The position numbers and the translations under genes were made by a program. Below are positions 6,311-12,232 of a stretch of DNA of 12,232 nt, piece after piece (positions within the stretch are counted from its first letter, which is position 1; every line of letters starts with the position of its first letter). The stretch covers positions 1 to 12,232 of the forward strand of contig JBECKR010000086.1 of the NCBI GenBank assembly GCA_040235415.1. The letters run 5' to 3'. Under the pieces are notes generated by a model. It saw only the letters and a list, made by a program, of their open reading frames with translations, had not been told where the DNA came from and ran no database searches. This DNA comes from JBECKR01 sp040235415. Its GTDB lineage: Bacteria > Acidobacteriota > Polarisedimenticolia > Polarisedimenticolales > Polarisedimenticolaceae.

Positions 6311-6793
6311 ATGACGAAGGGACGCTTGGAGACACTCGGACGATTCGCGGTGTGTGCGGTGGTGGCCTGCGTGCTCGCAGCGCACGACACGTCGGCTCAA
6401 GGTGCTCGCGACATCGAGGGCACCTGGCAGGCGGAGACCACGATCCTCGACTGCCGGAACGGCGCCGAAATGGAGCGCTTCTCGAAACTCGTATCGTTCA
6501 ACATGGGCGGGACCCTGGGGGAGACCAGCTCGAGCAGCCTGTTTCGCTCGGTGGCGTTCGGCATCTGGGAGTACCGCGGCGTCGATTCTTTTCGCTACGC
6601 TCAGCGCTTCTTCCGCTTCAATCCCGACGGCACGCCCGCGGGATCGGTTCGCGCCCGGTGGCTCGTGTCGATCGATCCGTCGTACGACACCTACGCCGCC
6701 GAGGCCGAGATCCAGATCGTCGCGCCGAACGGAACGGTCGTCGCGAACATCTGCGGCGTCGAAACCGCGACGCGGCTGATCATCGAGGACTAG
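6311..6793 (+). CDS. Secreted small protein, lipocalin-like fold suspected, function unknown
   Basis: A 160-residue protein with a signal peptide: a basic start, a hydrophobic core FAVCAVVACVLAA, and a likely cleavage after TSA at residue 29. The mature chain opens with DIEGTWQAETTILDCRNG, a G-x-W motif typical of lipocalin-like and related beta-barrel exported proteins. The rest is rich in beta strands (FSKLVSFNMGGTLGETSSSS, FGIWEYRG, FRYAQRFFRFNPDG). Exactly two cysteines remain in the mature chain (C48 and C148), close to its ends, and could form a disulfide tying the barrel shut. I recognise the general pattern from small acidobacterial exported proteins but know of no defined function. 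It is divergent from the winged-helix/TPR regulator, which may control it. The location should be periplasmic or extracellular. Confidence 0.8.
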   Translation: MTKGRLETLGRFAVCAVVACVLAAHDTSAQGARDIEGTWQAETTILDCRNGAEMERFSKLVSFNMGGTLGETSSSSLFRSVAFGIWEYRGVDSFRYAQRFFRFNPDGTPAGSVRARWLVSIDPSYDTYAAEAEIQIVAPNGTVVANICGVETATRLIIED

Positions 6794-6798
6794 TCCGC

Positions 6799-6859
6799 GG
6801 GGTCGGGCCTGCGCGCCGGCCGGCCCTCGGGATCGGTCCCGGGTCGCAGGTCCGGCCCC
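6799..6859 (+). terminator. Imperfect long hairpin after the secreted-protein gene
   Basis: GGGGTCGGGCCTGCG (6799-6813) pairs with CGCAGGTCCGGCCCC (6845-6859) over 15 positions, counting two G-U wobbles in RNA. It starts six bases after the stop. There is no T-tract. It probably protects or ends the transcript before the separately promoted kinase gene; the rest of the 204-bp gap shows no gene. Confidence 0.45.
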
Positions 6860-6965
6860 GTTCGCGGCACTCCGCGCCGGAAGGGTTGCGGCTCGAGTGG
6901 CTCGTGCCGGAGGCGCCGCTGCGTGGACTCTTCCTGACGGGGCACGACGGGGCCGCCCGCGGGAC

Positions 6966-6971
6966 TATACT
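6966..6971 (+). promoter_or_regulatory. Candidate -10 element (TATACT) of the sensor kinase operon
   Basis: TATACT matches the sigma-70 -10 consensus at five of six bases in an otherwise very GC-rich stretch, 26 bases before the GTG start. It implies a leader of about 20 bases. I see no convincing -35 hexamer at 16-18 bp spacing. Confidence 0.45.
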
Positions 6972-6997
6972 CCGCGCAACCCCCGGCCGAGGACGCC

Positions 6998-9900
6998 GTG
7001 CCCCGTACGCCTCGACGAGCTCGTGACGCTTGCCGCCGGCGCGTCAAGCTCGCCCTGCCGGCGTTGCTGGCGATCGCCACGTTGGCGCGGGCCGAACGGC
7101 TCCCGGTCCGGCGGTTCACGACCGCGGACGGCCTCCCGAGCGATCGCGTGGAGCAGATCCTCCTGGGCTCGCGCGGGTTCCTGTGGTTCGCGACCTCGGG
7201 GGGGCTGGCCCGTTACGACGGCCGGCGCTTCCGCACCTACGGGACGGCCGACGGGCTGCTCCACGAGAGCATCGAAGCGATCGTCGAGGACGACACCGAG
7301 AGATTCTGGGTCGCCACGTGGGGTGGCGGCGTGTACCGCTTCGATCCGACGGCGGCGGACTCCGCATCGCTGTTCACGCGCCTCTCGCTTCCCGGCGGCG
7401 TGGCGAGCGAGCGGGTGCACTCGTTGGTCCTCGGCCGCGCGTCGCGGCTCTGGGCGGGTACGCTCCACGGTCTCTACTCCCTCGATCTCTCCCGGCCCGA
7501 CGCCGGCTTCGAGCGCGTGCCGCTGATCGTCTCCGGACGCGAGGTCCGACCGCGGATCTGGCAGATGGCGGAAGACCGCTCCGGGACGTTGTGGATGGCG
7601 ACTCCCGTCGGGCTGCTGCGACGGGGCGCGAACGGACGGGTCGTCGAGCGACCGGTGGTTCCGGGCGCGTCCGTCCACTCCAACCTGGTCTTCGAGGATC
7701 GGCGGGGGAGGATCTGGGTCGGGCATCTCGACGGGATCACCTCGTTGGTCCCCGGAACGCCGGACCACGATCGGGTCCGGTTCGTGACGGATCGGCCCGT
7801 CGTTTCCGGCGCGGCGGTCGAGATGCCGCGGAAGCCCGGTGAGTCGATGTGGTACGCCCCCTTCGGCCGGCCCGGCCCCGGGCGAGCGTTGGGCCAGGAC
7901 CGCGACGGCGGGATCTGGCTCGGGCAGACCGGCCGCGGACTCGCGGTCCTCGGGCCCGGCGGCGCCCGGACCTTCGATCCCGAAAGCGGCCTCGGCCCGG
8001 ACGCGATCGCGTTCGCTCAAGATCGCGCGGGGAATCTCTGGTTCGGGACCCTCGATGCGGGTGCCGTCCGGCTGGCCGCGGCCGGATTCACGGCGTTCGG
8101 CGTGGACGACGGGCTCGACTACGAGGGTCATGTCCGACTGACGCTCGGTCGCGACGGCGAGCCGGTCGTGGTGGCGTCGAGCGCGTTGTACGTCTTCGAA
8201 GCCGGCCGCTTCCGGCCGGTCCGACCTCGGGTTCCGGCGAGCGCGGCGATCGAAGCCGCGCTCCAGGATCGCGATCGGCGCTGGTGGATCGGCACCAGCG
8301 AAGGCTTGTTTCGAGTCGATCGGGCGCGGCGCGCGAGCGATCTCGAGGCCCTGGTGCCGGAAGCGATCGAACTTCCGGGTGCGCGTCGCCGGGTGAGCCT
8401 GCTGTTCGAAGATTCGCGCGGAGACCTCTGGGTGGGCACCGAGGATCCGCCGGGGCTGCTCCGTCGCGACCCGTCCACCGGCGATCTCCGGCCGCTGGAG
8501 CGGGACGGCTTCCCGAGGGACGCGATACCGCGCAGCATCGTCGAGGATGCCTCGACGACCATCTGGGTCACGGCGGGAGGCGCGCTGTATCGATGCAGGG
8601 ACGGACGATTCTCCCGGGTCGCACCGCGAGATTCCGACGCCGAGCGCGTGATCGTGGACGTCGCGGCGGATCGCCGCGGCCGACTGTGGGTCGCGGCCGG
8701 TCCCGGCGGCCTCTTCAGGATCGACGATCCCGGTTCCGAGGACCCGCGGCCGGTGCCGGTCGCCACGCCGACGGCGTTCCTCGGACCGGTGACCGTGGGC
8801 GGCGACGGGCGCGTCTGGGTCGGAACGCAAGCCGGCGTCCTGGAGGTCGACCCCGACGGCGGCGCCGTCCGCCGGTACACGACCGCGGAGGGCTTGAGCG
8901 GAAACGAGGTCGAGCGCGCGCTCGCCGCGCCGGACGGCACGGTCTGGCTGGCCTCGCGGGTCGGCATCTCGCGGCTCGTTCCGGCCCCGGCGAGCGATCC
9001 GCCGCCGGCTCCGCCGGTGCGGATCGAGTCGATTCGGATCGCGGGAGAGCCCTACCCGGTACCCGACGTCGGCGCCCTCGAGATCGCGGGGCCGACGCTG
9101 GGGCCGAACACGAACAGCGTGCGCGTCGGCTACGCGGGGATCCACTTCGCCGCAGGCGGCCCGCTGCGCTACCAGCACCGGCTCGTCGGCGCGACGCAGG
9201 GCTGGACCGAGCCGACCGCGGAGCGCGCCGTGTCCCTCGCCAGCCTCGCCCCCGGCCGTTACCGCTTCGAAGTGCGCGCCATCGACCCGGCGGGGCGTGT
9301 GAGCCCGCGCGCGGCGGGATTCTCCTTCCGGATCCTCCCCCCGCTTTACATGAGGGGATGGTTCGTCGCCGTCTGCGGACTCCTCCTCGGATCGGCGGCG
9401 TACGGCGCCCACCGGTACCGGCTGCGCCGGCACCTCGAGCTGGAGCGCGTCCGCACGCGCGTCGCGCGCGACCTCCACGACGAGCTGGGGACTTCCCTCT
9501 CGCGCATCTCGATTCTGGGCGAGGTCGTGCGGCGCGAGATGAGGAACGCTCCCGCACGTGCCGAGGAAGCGGCGGCGCAGATCGCCGGGACCGCCCGCGA
9601 TCTCGTCGACGCCGCCGGAGACGTCGTCTGGTCGGTCGACCCCCGGCGCGACGATCTCGGAAGCCTCGTCACGCGACTCCGGCGATTCGCCTCGGACGTC
9701 CTCGATAGCCGGGGGATCGCGTGGAGCCTCGACGTCCCCGGCGATCTCGATCGCATCGCCCTGGGCCCGGAGGCGCGCCTCAACCTCTACCTCGTCCTCA
9801 AGGAGGCCGTGAGCAACGCGGCCCGCCATGCCGGGGCCTCGAGGGTGGCGATCACGATCCGGGCCGCGCGAGGCGCGATGCGGGGCGGGGTGACGGACGA

Positions 9901-10054
9901 CGGCACCGGGATCGCCGGAGAGCGAGCGGAGGCTCGAGACGGTCACGGACTGTCCAACATGGCGGCACGGGCGGAGAGCGCCGGAGGGCGGCTCGAGGTC
10001 TCGACGTCCGCCGCGGGAACGACCGTCCGCGTCGTCCTGCCGCTGCGGCGATAG
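6998..10054 (+). CDS. Two-component sensor histidine kinase with periplasmic double beta-propeller (Reg_prop), Y_Y_Y and HisKA_3/HATPase_c domains
   Basis: A 1018-residue inner-membrane sensor kinase starting at GTG 6998, with GAGGA four bases upstream. An N-terminal signal (core LALPALLAIATLA, cleavage likely after ARA at 32) exports the sensor part. Residues about 36-665 hold some 14 Reg_prop-type blades marked by [LIVF]W-[VFILM]-[GA]-T-like cores (FLWFATSGGLARYDG at 61-75, FWVATWGGGVYRFD, VWVGTQAGVLEVD), enough for two seven-bladed propellers. A Y_Y_Y domain follows at about 700-780 (YQHRLVG, LAPGRYRFEVRA), then one TM helix at about 786-804. The dimerisation domain has the phospho-acceptor in ARDLHDELGTSLSRI (His827). 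The ATPase part has N box LKEAVSNAARHA (Asn940), G1 DDGTGI (967-972) and G2 GHGLSNM (982-988). All catalytic motifs look intact. The partner regulator follows by 71 bases. The ligand is unknown; relatives often sense polysaccharide breakdown products. Confidence 0.95.
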   Translation: MPRTPRRARDACRRRVKLALPALLAIATLARAERLPVRRFTTADGLPSDRVEQILLGSRGFLWFATSGGLARYDGRRFRTYGTADGLLHESIEAIVEDDTERFWVATWGGGVYRFDPTAADSASLFTRLSLPGGVASERVHSLVLGRASRLWAGTLHGLYSLDLSRPDAGFERVPLIVSGREVRPRIWQMAEDRSGTLWMATPVGLLRRGANGRVVERPVVPGASVHSNLVFEDRRGRIWVGHLDGITSLVPGTPDHDRVRFVTDRPVVSGAAVEMPRKPGESMWYAPFGRPGPGRALGQDRDGGIWLGQTGRGLAVLGPGGARTFDPESGLGPDAIAFAQDRAGNLWFGTLDAGAVRLAAAGFTAFGVDDGLDYEGHVRLTLGRDGEPVVVASSALYVFEAGRFRPVRPRVPASAAIEAALQDRDRRWWIGTSEGLFRVDRARRASDLEALVPEAIELPGARRRVSLLFEDSRGDLWVGTEDPPGLLRRDPSTGDLRPLERDGFPRDAIPRSIVEDASTTIWVTAGGALYRCRDGRFSRVAPRDSDAERVIVDVAADRRGRLWVAAGPGGLFRIDDPGSEDPRPVPVATPTAFLGPVTVGGDGRVWVGTQAGVLEVDPDGGAVRRYTTAEGLSGNEVERALAAPDGTVWLASRVGISRLVPAPASDPPPAPPVRIESIRIAGEPYPVPDVGALEIAGPTLGPNTNSVRVGYAGIHFAAGGPLRYQHRLVGATQGWTEPTAERAVSLASLAPGRYRFEVRAIDPAGRVSPRAAGFSFRILPPLYMRGWFVAVCGLLLGSAAYGAHRYRLRRHLELERVRTRVARDLHDELGTSLSRISILGEVVRREMRNAPARAEEAAAQIAGTARDLVDAAGDVVWSVDPRRDDLGSLVTRLRRFASDVLDSRGIAWSLDVPGDLDRIALGPEARLNLYLVLKEAVSNAARHAGASRVAITIRAARGAMRGGVTDDGTGIAGERAEARDGHGLSNMAARAESAGGRLEVSTSAAGTTVRVVLPLRR

Positions 10055-10057
10055 CAG

Positions 10058-10067
10058 CATGATCATG
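10058..10067. other. 10-bp perfect palindrome between kinase and response regulator genes
   Basis: CATGATCATG is self-complementary and starts four bases after the kinase stop. The 71-bp gap otherwise shows no promoter or terminator I can support, so the two genes are probably co-transcribed. The palindrome may be chance. Confidence 0.2.
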
Positions 10068-10125
10068 TTCTTGCGTTCGAGGCGAAACGGACCACGCTTC
10101 TTCCCGGAAGGGGCTCGGGGCAGGG

Positions 10126-10773
10126 ATGACCGAGGATGACACCATCGGCGTCGCGATCGTGGAGGACGATCGCGAGACGCGCGAGGGACTCCGCGCGCTG
10201 ATCGACGGAACCGAGAGGTACCGTTGCACCGCCGCGTGGGGCTCCGTCGAGGAGGCTCTCGCCGGCGCGCGCCTGCCCGCCCCCGACGCCCTGCTCCTCG
10301 ACGTTCACCTCCCCGGCATGCGCGGGCCCGACGCCGTCCCGCTGCTTCGCGAGCGCTTCCCGGAGGCGTCGATCCTCATGCTGACGGTCTACGACGAGGA
10401 GGAGGCGATCTTCGCCTCGATCTGCAACGGCGCCGACGGCTACCTGCTCAAGCGCACCCCCCCGCCGCGCCTGATGGAGGCGATCCGGGAGGCGCGGAAA
10501 GACGGCGCGCCGATGTCGCCGGAGATCGCGCGCAAGGTGATCCGGCTGTTCCGCAAGACGCGCCCGCCGAGCGCGGCGGAGCACGACCTCACCCCGCACG
10601 AGATCCGCGTCCTCGGCCTTCTCGCCGAAGGCCACAGCTACCAGGCGGTCGGCGATCGCTTGAGCGTGAGCATCAACACGGTCCGCAACTACATCCGGTC
10701 GATCTACGACAAGCTCCACGTGCACTCGAAATCCGAGGCTGTGAGCAAGGCGCTCCGGAGCGGGATCCTCTAG
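10126..10773 (+). CDS. NarL/FixJ-family response regulator (receiver plus LuxR-type HTH)
   Basis: A 215-residue cytoplasmic DNA-binding regulator. The receiver domain spans about 6-125, with the acidic pair in VEDD (Asp14/Asp15), the phospho-acceptor Asp59 in DALLLDVHLPGMRG, the switch Thr87 in LMLTVYD and the invariant Lys109 in YLLKR. The LuxR-type helix-turn-helix spans about 153-213 (LTPHEIRVLGLLAEGHSYQAVG, then LSVSINTVRNYIRSIYDKLHVHSKSEAV). All phosphorylation residues are present, so it should be activated by the adjacent kinase, whose HisKA_3 type is the usual NarL partner. The Shine-Dalgarno site is weak (GGAAGGGG is 14 bases away), but ATG 10126 starts the receiver as expected. The stop lies four bases from the stop of the convergent exported-protein gene. 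Confidence 0.95.
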   Translation: MTEDDTIGVAIVEDDRETREGLRALIDGTERYRCTAAWGSVEEALAGARLPAPDALLLDVHLPGMRGPDAVPLLRERFPEASILMLTVYDEEEAIFASICNGADGYLLKRTPPPRLMEAIREARKDGAPMSPEIARKVIRLFRKTRPPSAAEHDLTPHEIRVLGLLAEGHSYQAVGDRLSVSINTVRNYIRSIYDKLHVHSKSEAVSKALRSGIL

Positions 10774-10777
10774 GCGC

Positions 10778-11851
10778 TCACGGACACGCCGCGAGCGACT
10801 GCGTGGCCGCGCACGCCGGCGCCCCCACGGGACGCTCCGCGCCGCCGGAATCCTGGCCGTAGGACCCCTCGCCGTCGCCGTTCCGAGGAACGACGAGGTA
10901 GTAGCGGTCGCCGTCGGCGGGCGCGATCTCCTCCTCGAAGTCGGCGCCGTCGTCCGAGCAGTCGATCGACCGATGGCTGTACCAGCTCCCGATCCTCCCC
11001 TCGTAGATCCCGTAATCGGTGGCACCCCAGGAGCAGCTCGGCTGCCAGCGGATCCAGAGTCTGCCCGCGCTCGCCGACTTGTCCACGGTGATCGTCGCGG
11101 GGGAGACGCCCGGCGGGGCGAGGAAGGCGATCGCGTCCGCGCGCGCCCCGGCGGGCCACGCGGGATCGGAGTAGTACGAGGAGAACGCCGCGCCGGCGTA
11201 CCGGACGAGCTCCCCCGGGAGGTAGGTCGTCGCCCCGAGGGTCGTGGGCACGTCGAACGTCAGGACGACGAACCCGTCGGGAGCCTCCCCCGCCCCCGTG
11301 ACGTTGTTCGGCACCGGGATCGGCGGATTGGTCAGCGAGGCGTCGAGGAAGATGCTCCACTGGCCGTCGACCCGGTGCACGAGATCGGCGGGCTCGTACG
11401 TGTTCCCCTGAACGGTCGTCGGCACCTCGAAGCTGACGACGACGTCGCCCGGGTCCCCGCCCGCGAGGAACAGCGCGTCCACGTTGCTGCCGGGCGGGAT
11501 CCCCGACGATTCTCCGTCGAGGAAGAGATGGTACGTCGCGCCGTCGAAGCGGACGACGTCGACGGGATCGTAGGTGACGCCGTCGGGAAGGGTCGTCGGA
11601 GCCGCCAGCGAGAACAACCAGTCGCCCGAGGTCATGCGGTAGACGGCGTCGATCGCGGCGCCGGCGGGAAGCGAGAGGGCCGCGCCGTAGGTGCCGTTGA
11701 CGTTCAGCGCGACGTCCGAGGGAAGGAACGGCGTCCCGCCGAGCGTCGCCGGGACGTCGGGCGAGACGTAGTGCGACGTCGCGAGCGCCGGGGTCGCCAG
11801 AGCGGCGAGGCCCGCGGCGGCTGCTGCGGCCCTGAGTAACCGGCGGCTCAT
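10778..11851 (-). CDS. Secreted protein with four tandem ~55-residue repeats and a conserved cysteine-containing C-terminal module
   Basis: A 357-residue exported protein of unknown function. A signal peptide with an alanine/leucine-rich core ends after PALA at 24. Four tandem repeats follow, at about 29-82, 83-141, 142-200 and 201-246. Each carries a PTTLGG-x-TY-x-P-x-DLVR-like opening, a middle with G-x-x-x-x-x-F-x-D, and a GSNVDALFLAGG-like stretch leading to a V-x-x-SF-x-VP strand. Residues 260-357 hold a module with WQPSCSWGATDYGIYEG, IGSWYSHRSIDCSD, RYYLVVPRNG, EGSYGQDSGGAERP and a final ACP. Its cysteines (273, 298, 347, 356) may form disulfides. I recall this terminal module from acidobacterial surface or secreted proteins, without known function. 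It starts 13 bases after the stop of the beta-helix gene, in the same direction, so the two are probably one operon. An adhesin or surface-layer role is possible but unproven. Confidence 0.85.
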   Translation of the reverse strand: MSRRLLRAAAAAAGLAALATPALATSHYVSPDVPATLGGTPFLPSDVALNVNGTYGAALSLPAGAAIDAVYRMTSGDWLFSLAAPTTLPDGVTYDPVDVVRFDGATYHLFLDGESSGIPPGSNVDALFLAGGDPGDVVVSFEVPTTVQGNTYEPADLVHRVDGQWSIFLDASLTNPPIPVPNNVTGAGEAPDGFVVLTFDVPTTLGATTYLPGELVRYAGAAFSSYYSDPAWPAGARADAIAFLAPPGVSPATITVDKSASAGRLWIRWQPSCSWGATDYGIYEGRIGSWYSHRSIDCSDDGADFEEEIAPADGDRYYLVVPRNGDGEGSYGQDSGGAERPVGAPACAATQSLAACP

Positions 11852-11864
11852 CGCGGTTCCCGCG

Positions 11865-12232
11865 TCACTCGACGTTGCCGCCGCCGTCCACGGCGTCGGC
11901 GAGGCCCGGGCCGCCCACGCCGGCGGCGTTTCCGGTCAGGATGTTGTCGCGGTAGACGTGCGGCACCGCGGGGCCGCTCTCGAAGTACAGGCCGACGCCG
12001 CCGTTACCGAGCAGGGTGTTCCCCGACGCGACGTCGTTGGAACCCCCGAGGTGGATTCCGGCGCCGCCGTTCCCGCTCGCCAGATTGTTCCGGATGTCGC
12101 AGGCGGCGGCCATCACCCGGATCCCGTCGTCGCCGAAGCCTCGGACGACGTTGTCCGCGATCGTCCCGCCGTCGCTCGCCGCGTCGAAGCCGATCCCGTG
12201 GTTCGCACCGTTCTGGACCCCGGCGCCGATCA
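11865..12232 (-). CDS. C-terminal part of a right-handed parallel beta-helix repeat protein (5' end outside window)
   Basis: The frame runs open to the window edge, giving 121 visible residues; the internal Met codons at 12114-12116 are not the start. The sequence is a series of short Asn/Gly-rich coils of the parallel beta-helix type: GGTIADNVVRGFGDDGIRV, ACDIRNNLASGNGGAGIHL, SNDVASGNTLLGNGGVGLYF and HVYRDNILTGN, at spacings of about 22-24 residues. It then ends in DAVDGGGNVE. Such folds occur in pectate-lyase-like enzymes, polysaccharide-binding proteins and surface proteins; no catalytic residues can be judged from this fragment. Export is probable by analogy. The repeat-protein gene follows by 13 bases. 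Confidence 0.85.
   Translation of the reverse strand, partial: IGAGVQNGANHGIGFDAASDGGTIADNVVRGFGDDGIRVMAAACDIRNNLASGNGGAGIHLGGSNDVASGNTLLGNGGVGLYFESGPAVPHVYRDNILTGNAAGVGGPGLADAVDGGGNVE

Noticed and set aside
6965..10066. 1033-codon open frame antisense to the sensor kinase
   Set aside because: It mirrors the kinase in a GC-rich genome where complementary frames lack stops. The translation is Arg/Asp/Pro/Gly-rich with no recognisable domain, while the opposite strand encodes an intact multi-domain kinase.
10063..11025. 320-codon minus-strand frame covering the response regulator
   Set aside because: Arg/Pro-rich shadow that overlaps both the receiver gene and the end of the exported-protein gene in the wrong frame.
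10973..11839. 288-codon plus-strand frame opposite the secreted repeat protein
   Set aside because: No signal peptide or domain; the minus strand has a signal peptide, four repeats and a conserved terminal module.

Overview
The window is a GC-rich, densely coded chromosomal segment. It holds eight complete protein genes plus one gene cut by each edge, and I see no tRNA, rRNA, CRISPR array or insertion sequence. Several gene types point to an Acidobacteriota-like genome, possibly close to Thermoanaerobaculia: a winged-helix/TM/FlgO-like/TPR regulator, a periplasmic double-propeller histidine kinase, and a secreted repeat protein ending in a 'DYGIYEG...YYLVVP...EGSYG' module. This assignment is inferred from gene style, not from a marker gene.

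Left block (1-4069). On the minus strand, a large regulator (524-2500) combines a STAND-type P-loop NTPase, a degenerate acetyltransferase-like middle and a C-terminal PhoB/OmpR-type winged helix. Downstream of it in the same direction is a short lipoprotein (1-289) whose SnoaL-like domain lacks its middle. Divergent from the regulator is a two-gene operon: a YdhR-type putative monooxygenase (2662-2970) and a Rv2258c-like SAM methyltransferase (2996-4069). The 161-bp divergent region carries three 7-bp direct repeats at exact 11-bp periodicity, the layout bound by PhoB-type winged helices. The most economical reading is a one-component NTPase-gated switch controlling itself and a small-molecule oxidation/methylation pair.

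Middle block (4070-6793). A convergent gap with a near-perfect 15-bp hairpin separates the methyltransferase from a second winged-helix regulator on the minus strand (4303-6174), which is membrane-anchored and has periplasmic FlgO-like and TPR parts. Divergent from it is a small secreted lipocalin-like protein (6311-6793).

Right block (6794-12232). A two-component pair follows: a sensor kinase with 14 propeller repeats, a Y_Y_Y domain, one TM segment and a HisKA_3/HATPase core (6998-10054), then a NarL/FixJ response regulator (10126-10773). Four bases beyond its stop, and convergent with it, ends a minus-strand pair of exported proteins. These are the C-terminal part of a right-handed beta-helix protein (11865 to the edge) and a secreted four-repeat protein (10778-11851). 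No stretch longer than about 235 bp lacks a gene. Very long open frames opposite the kinase and the NTPase regulator are codon-bias shadows.
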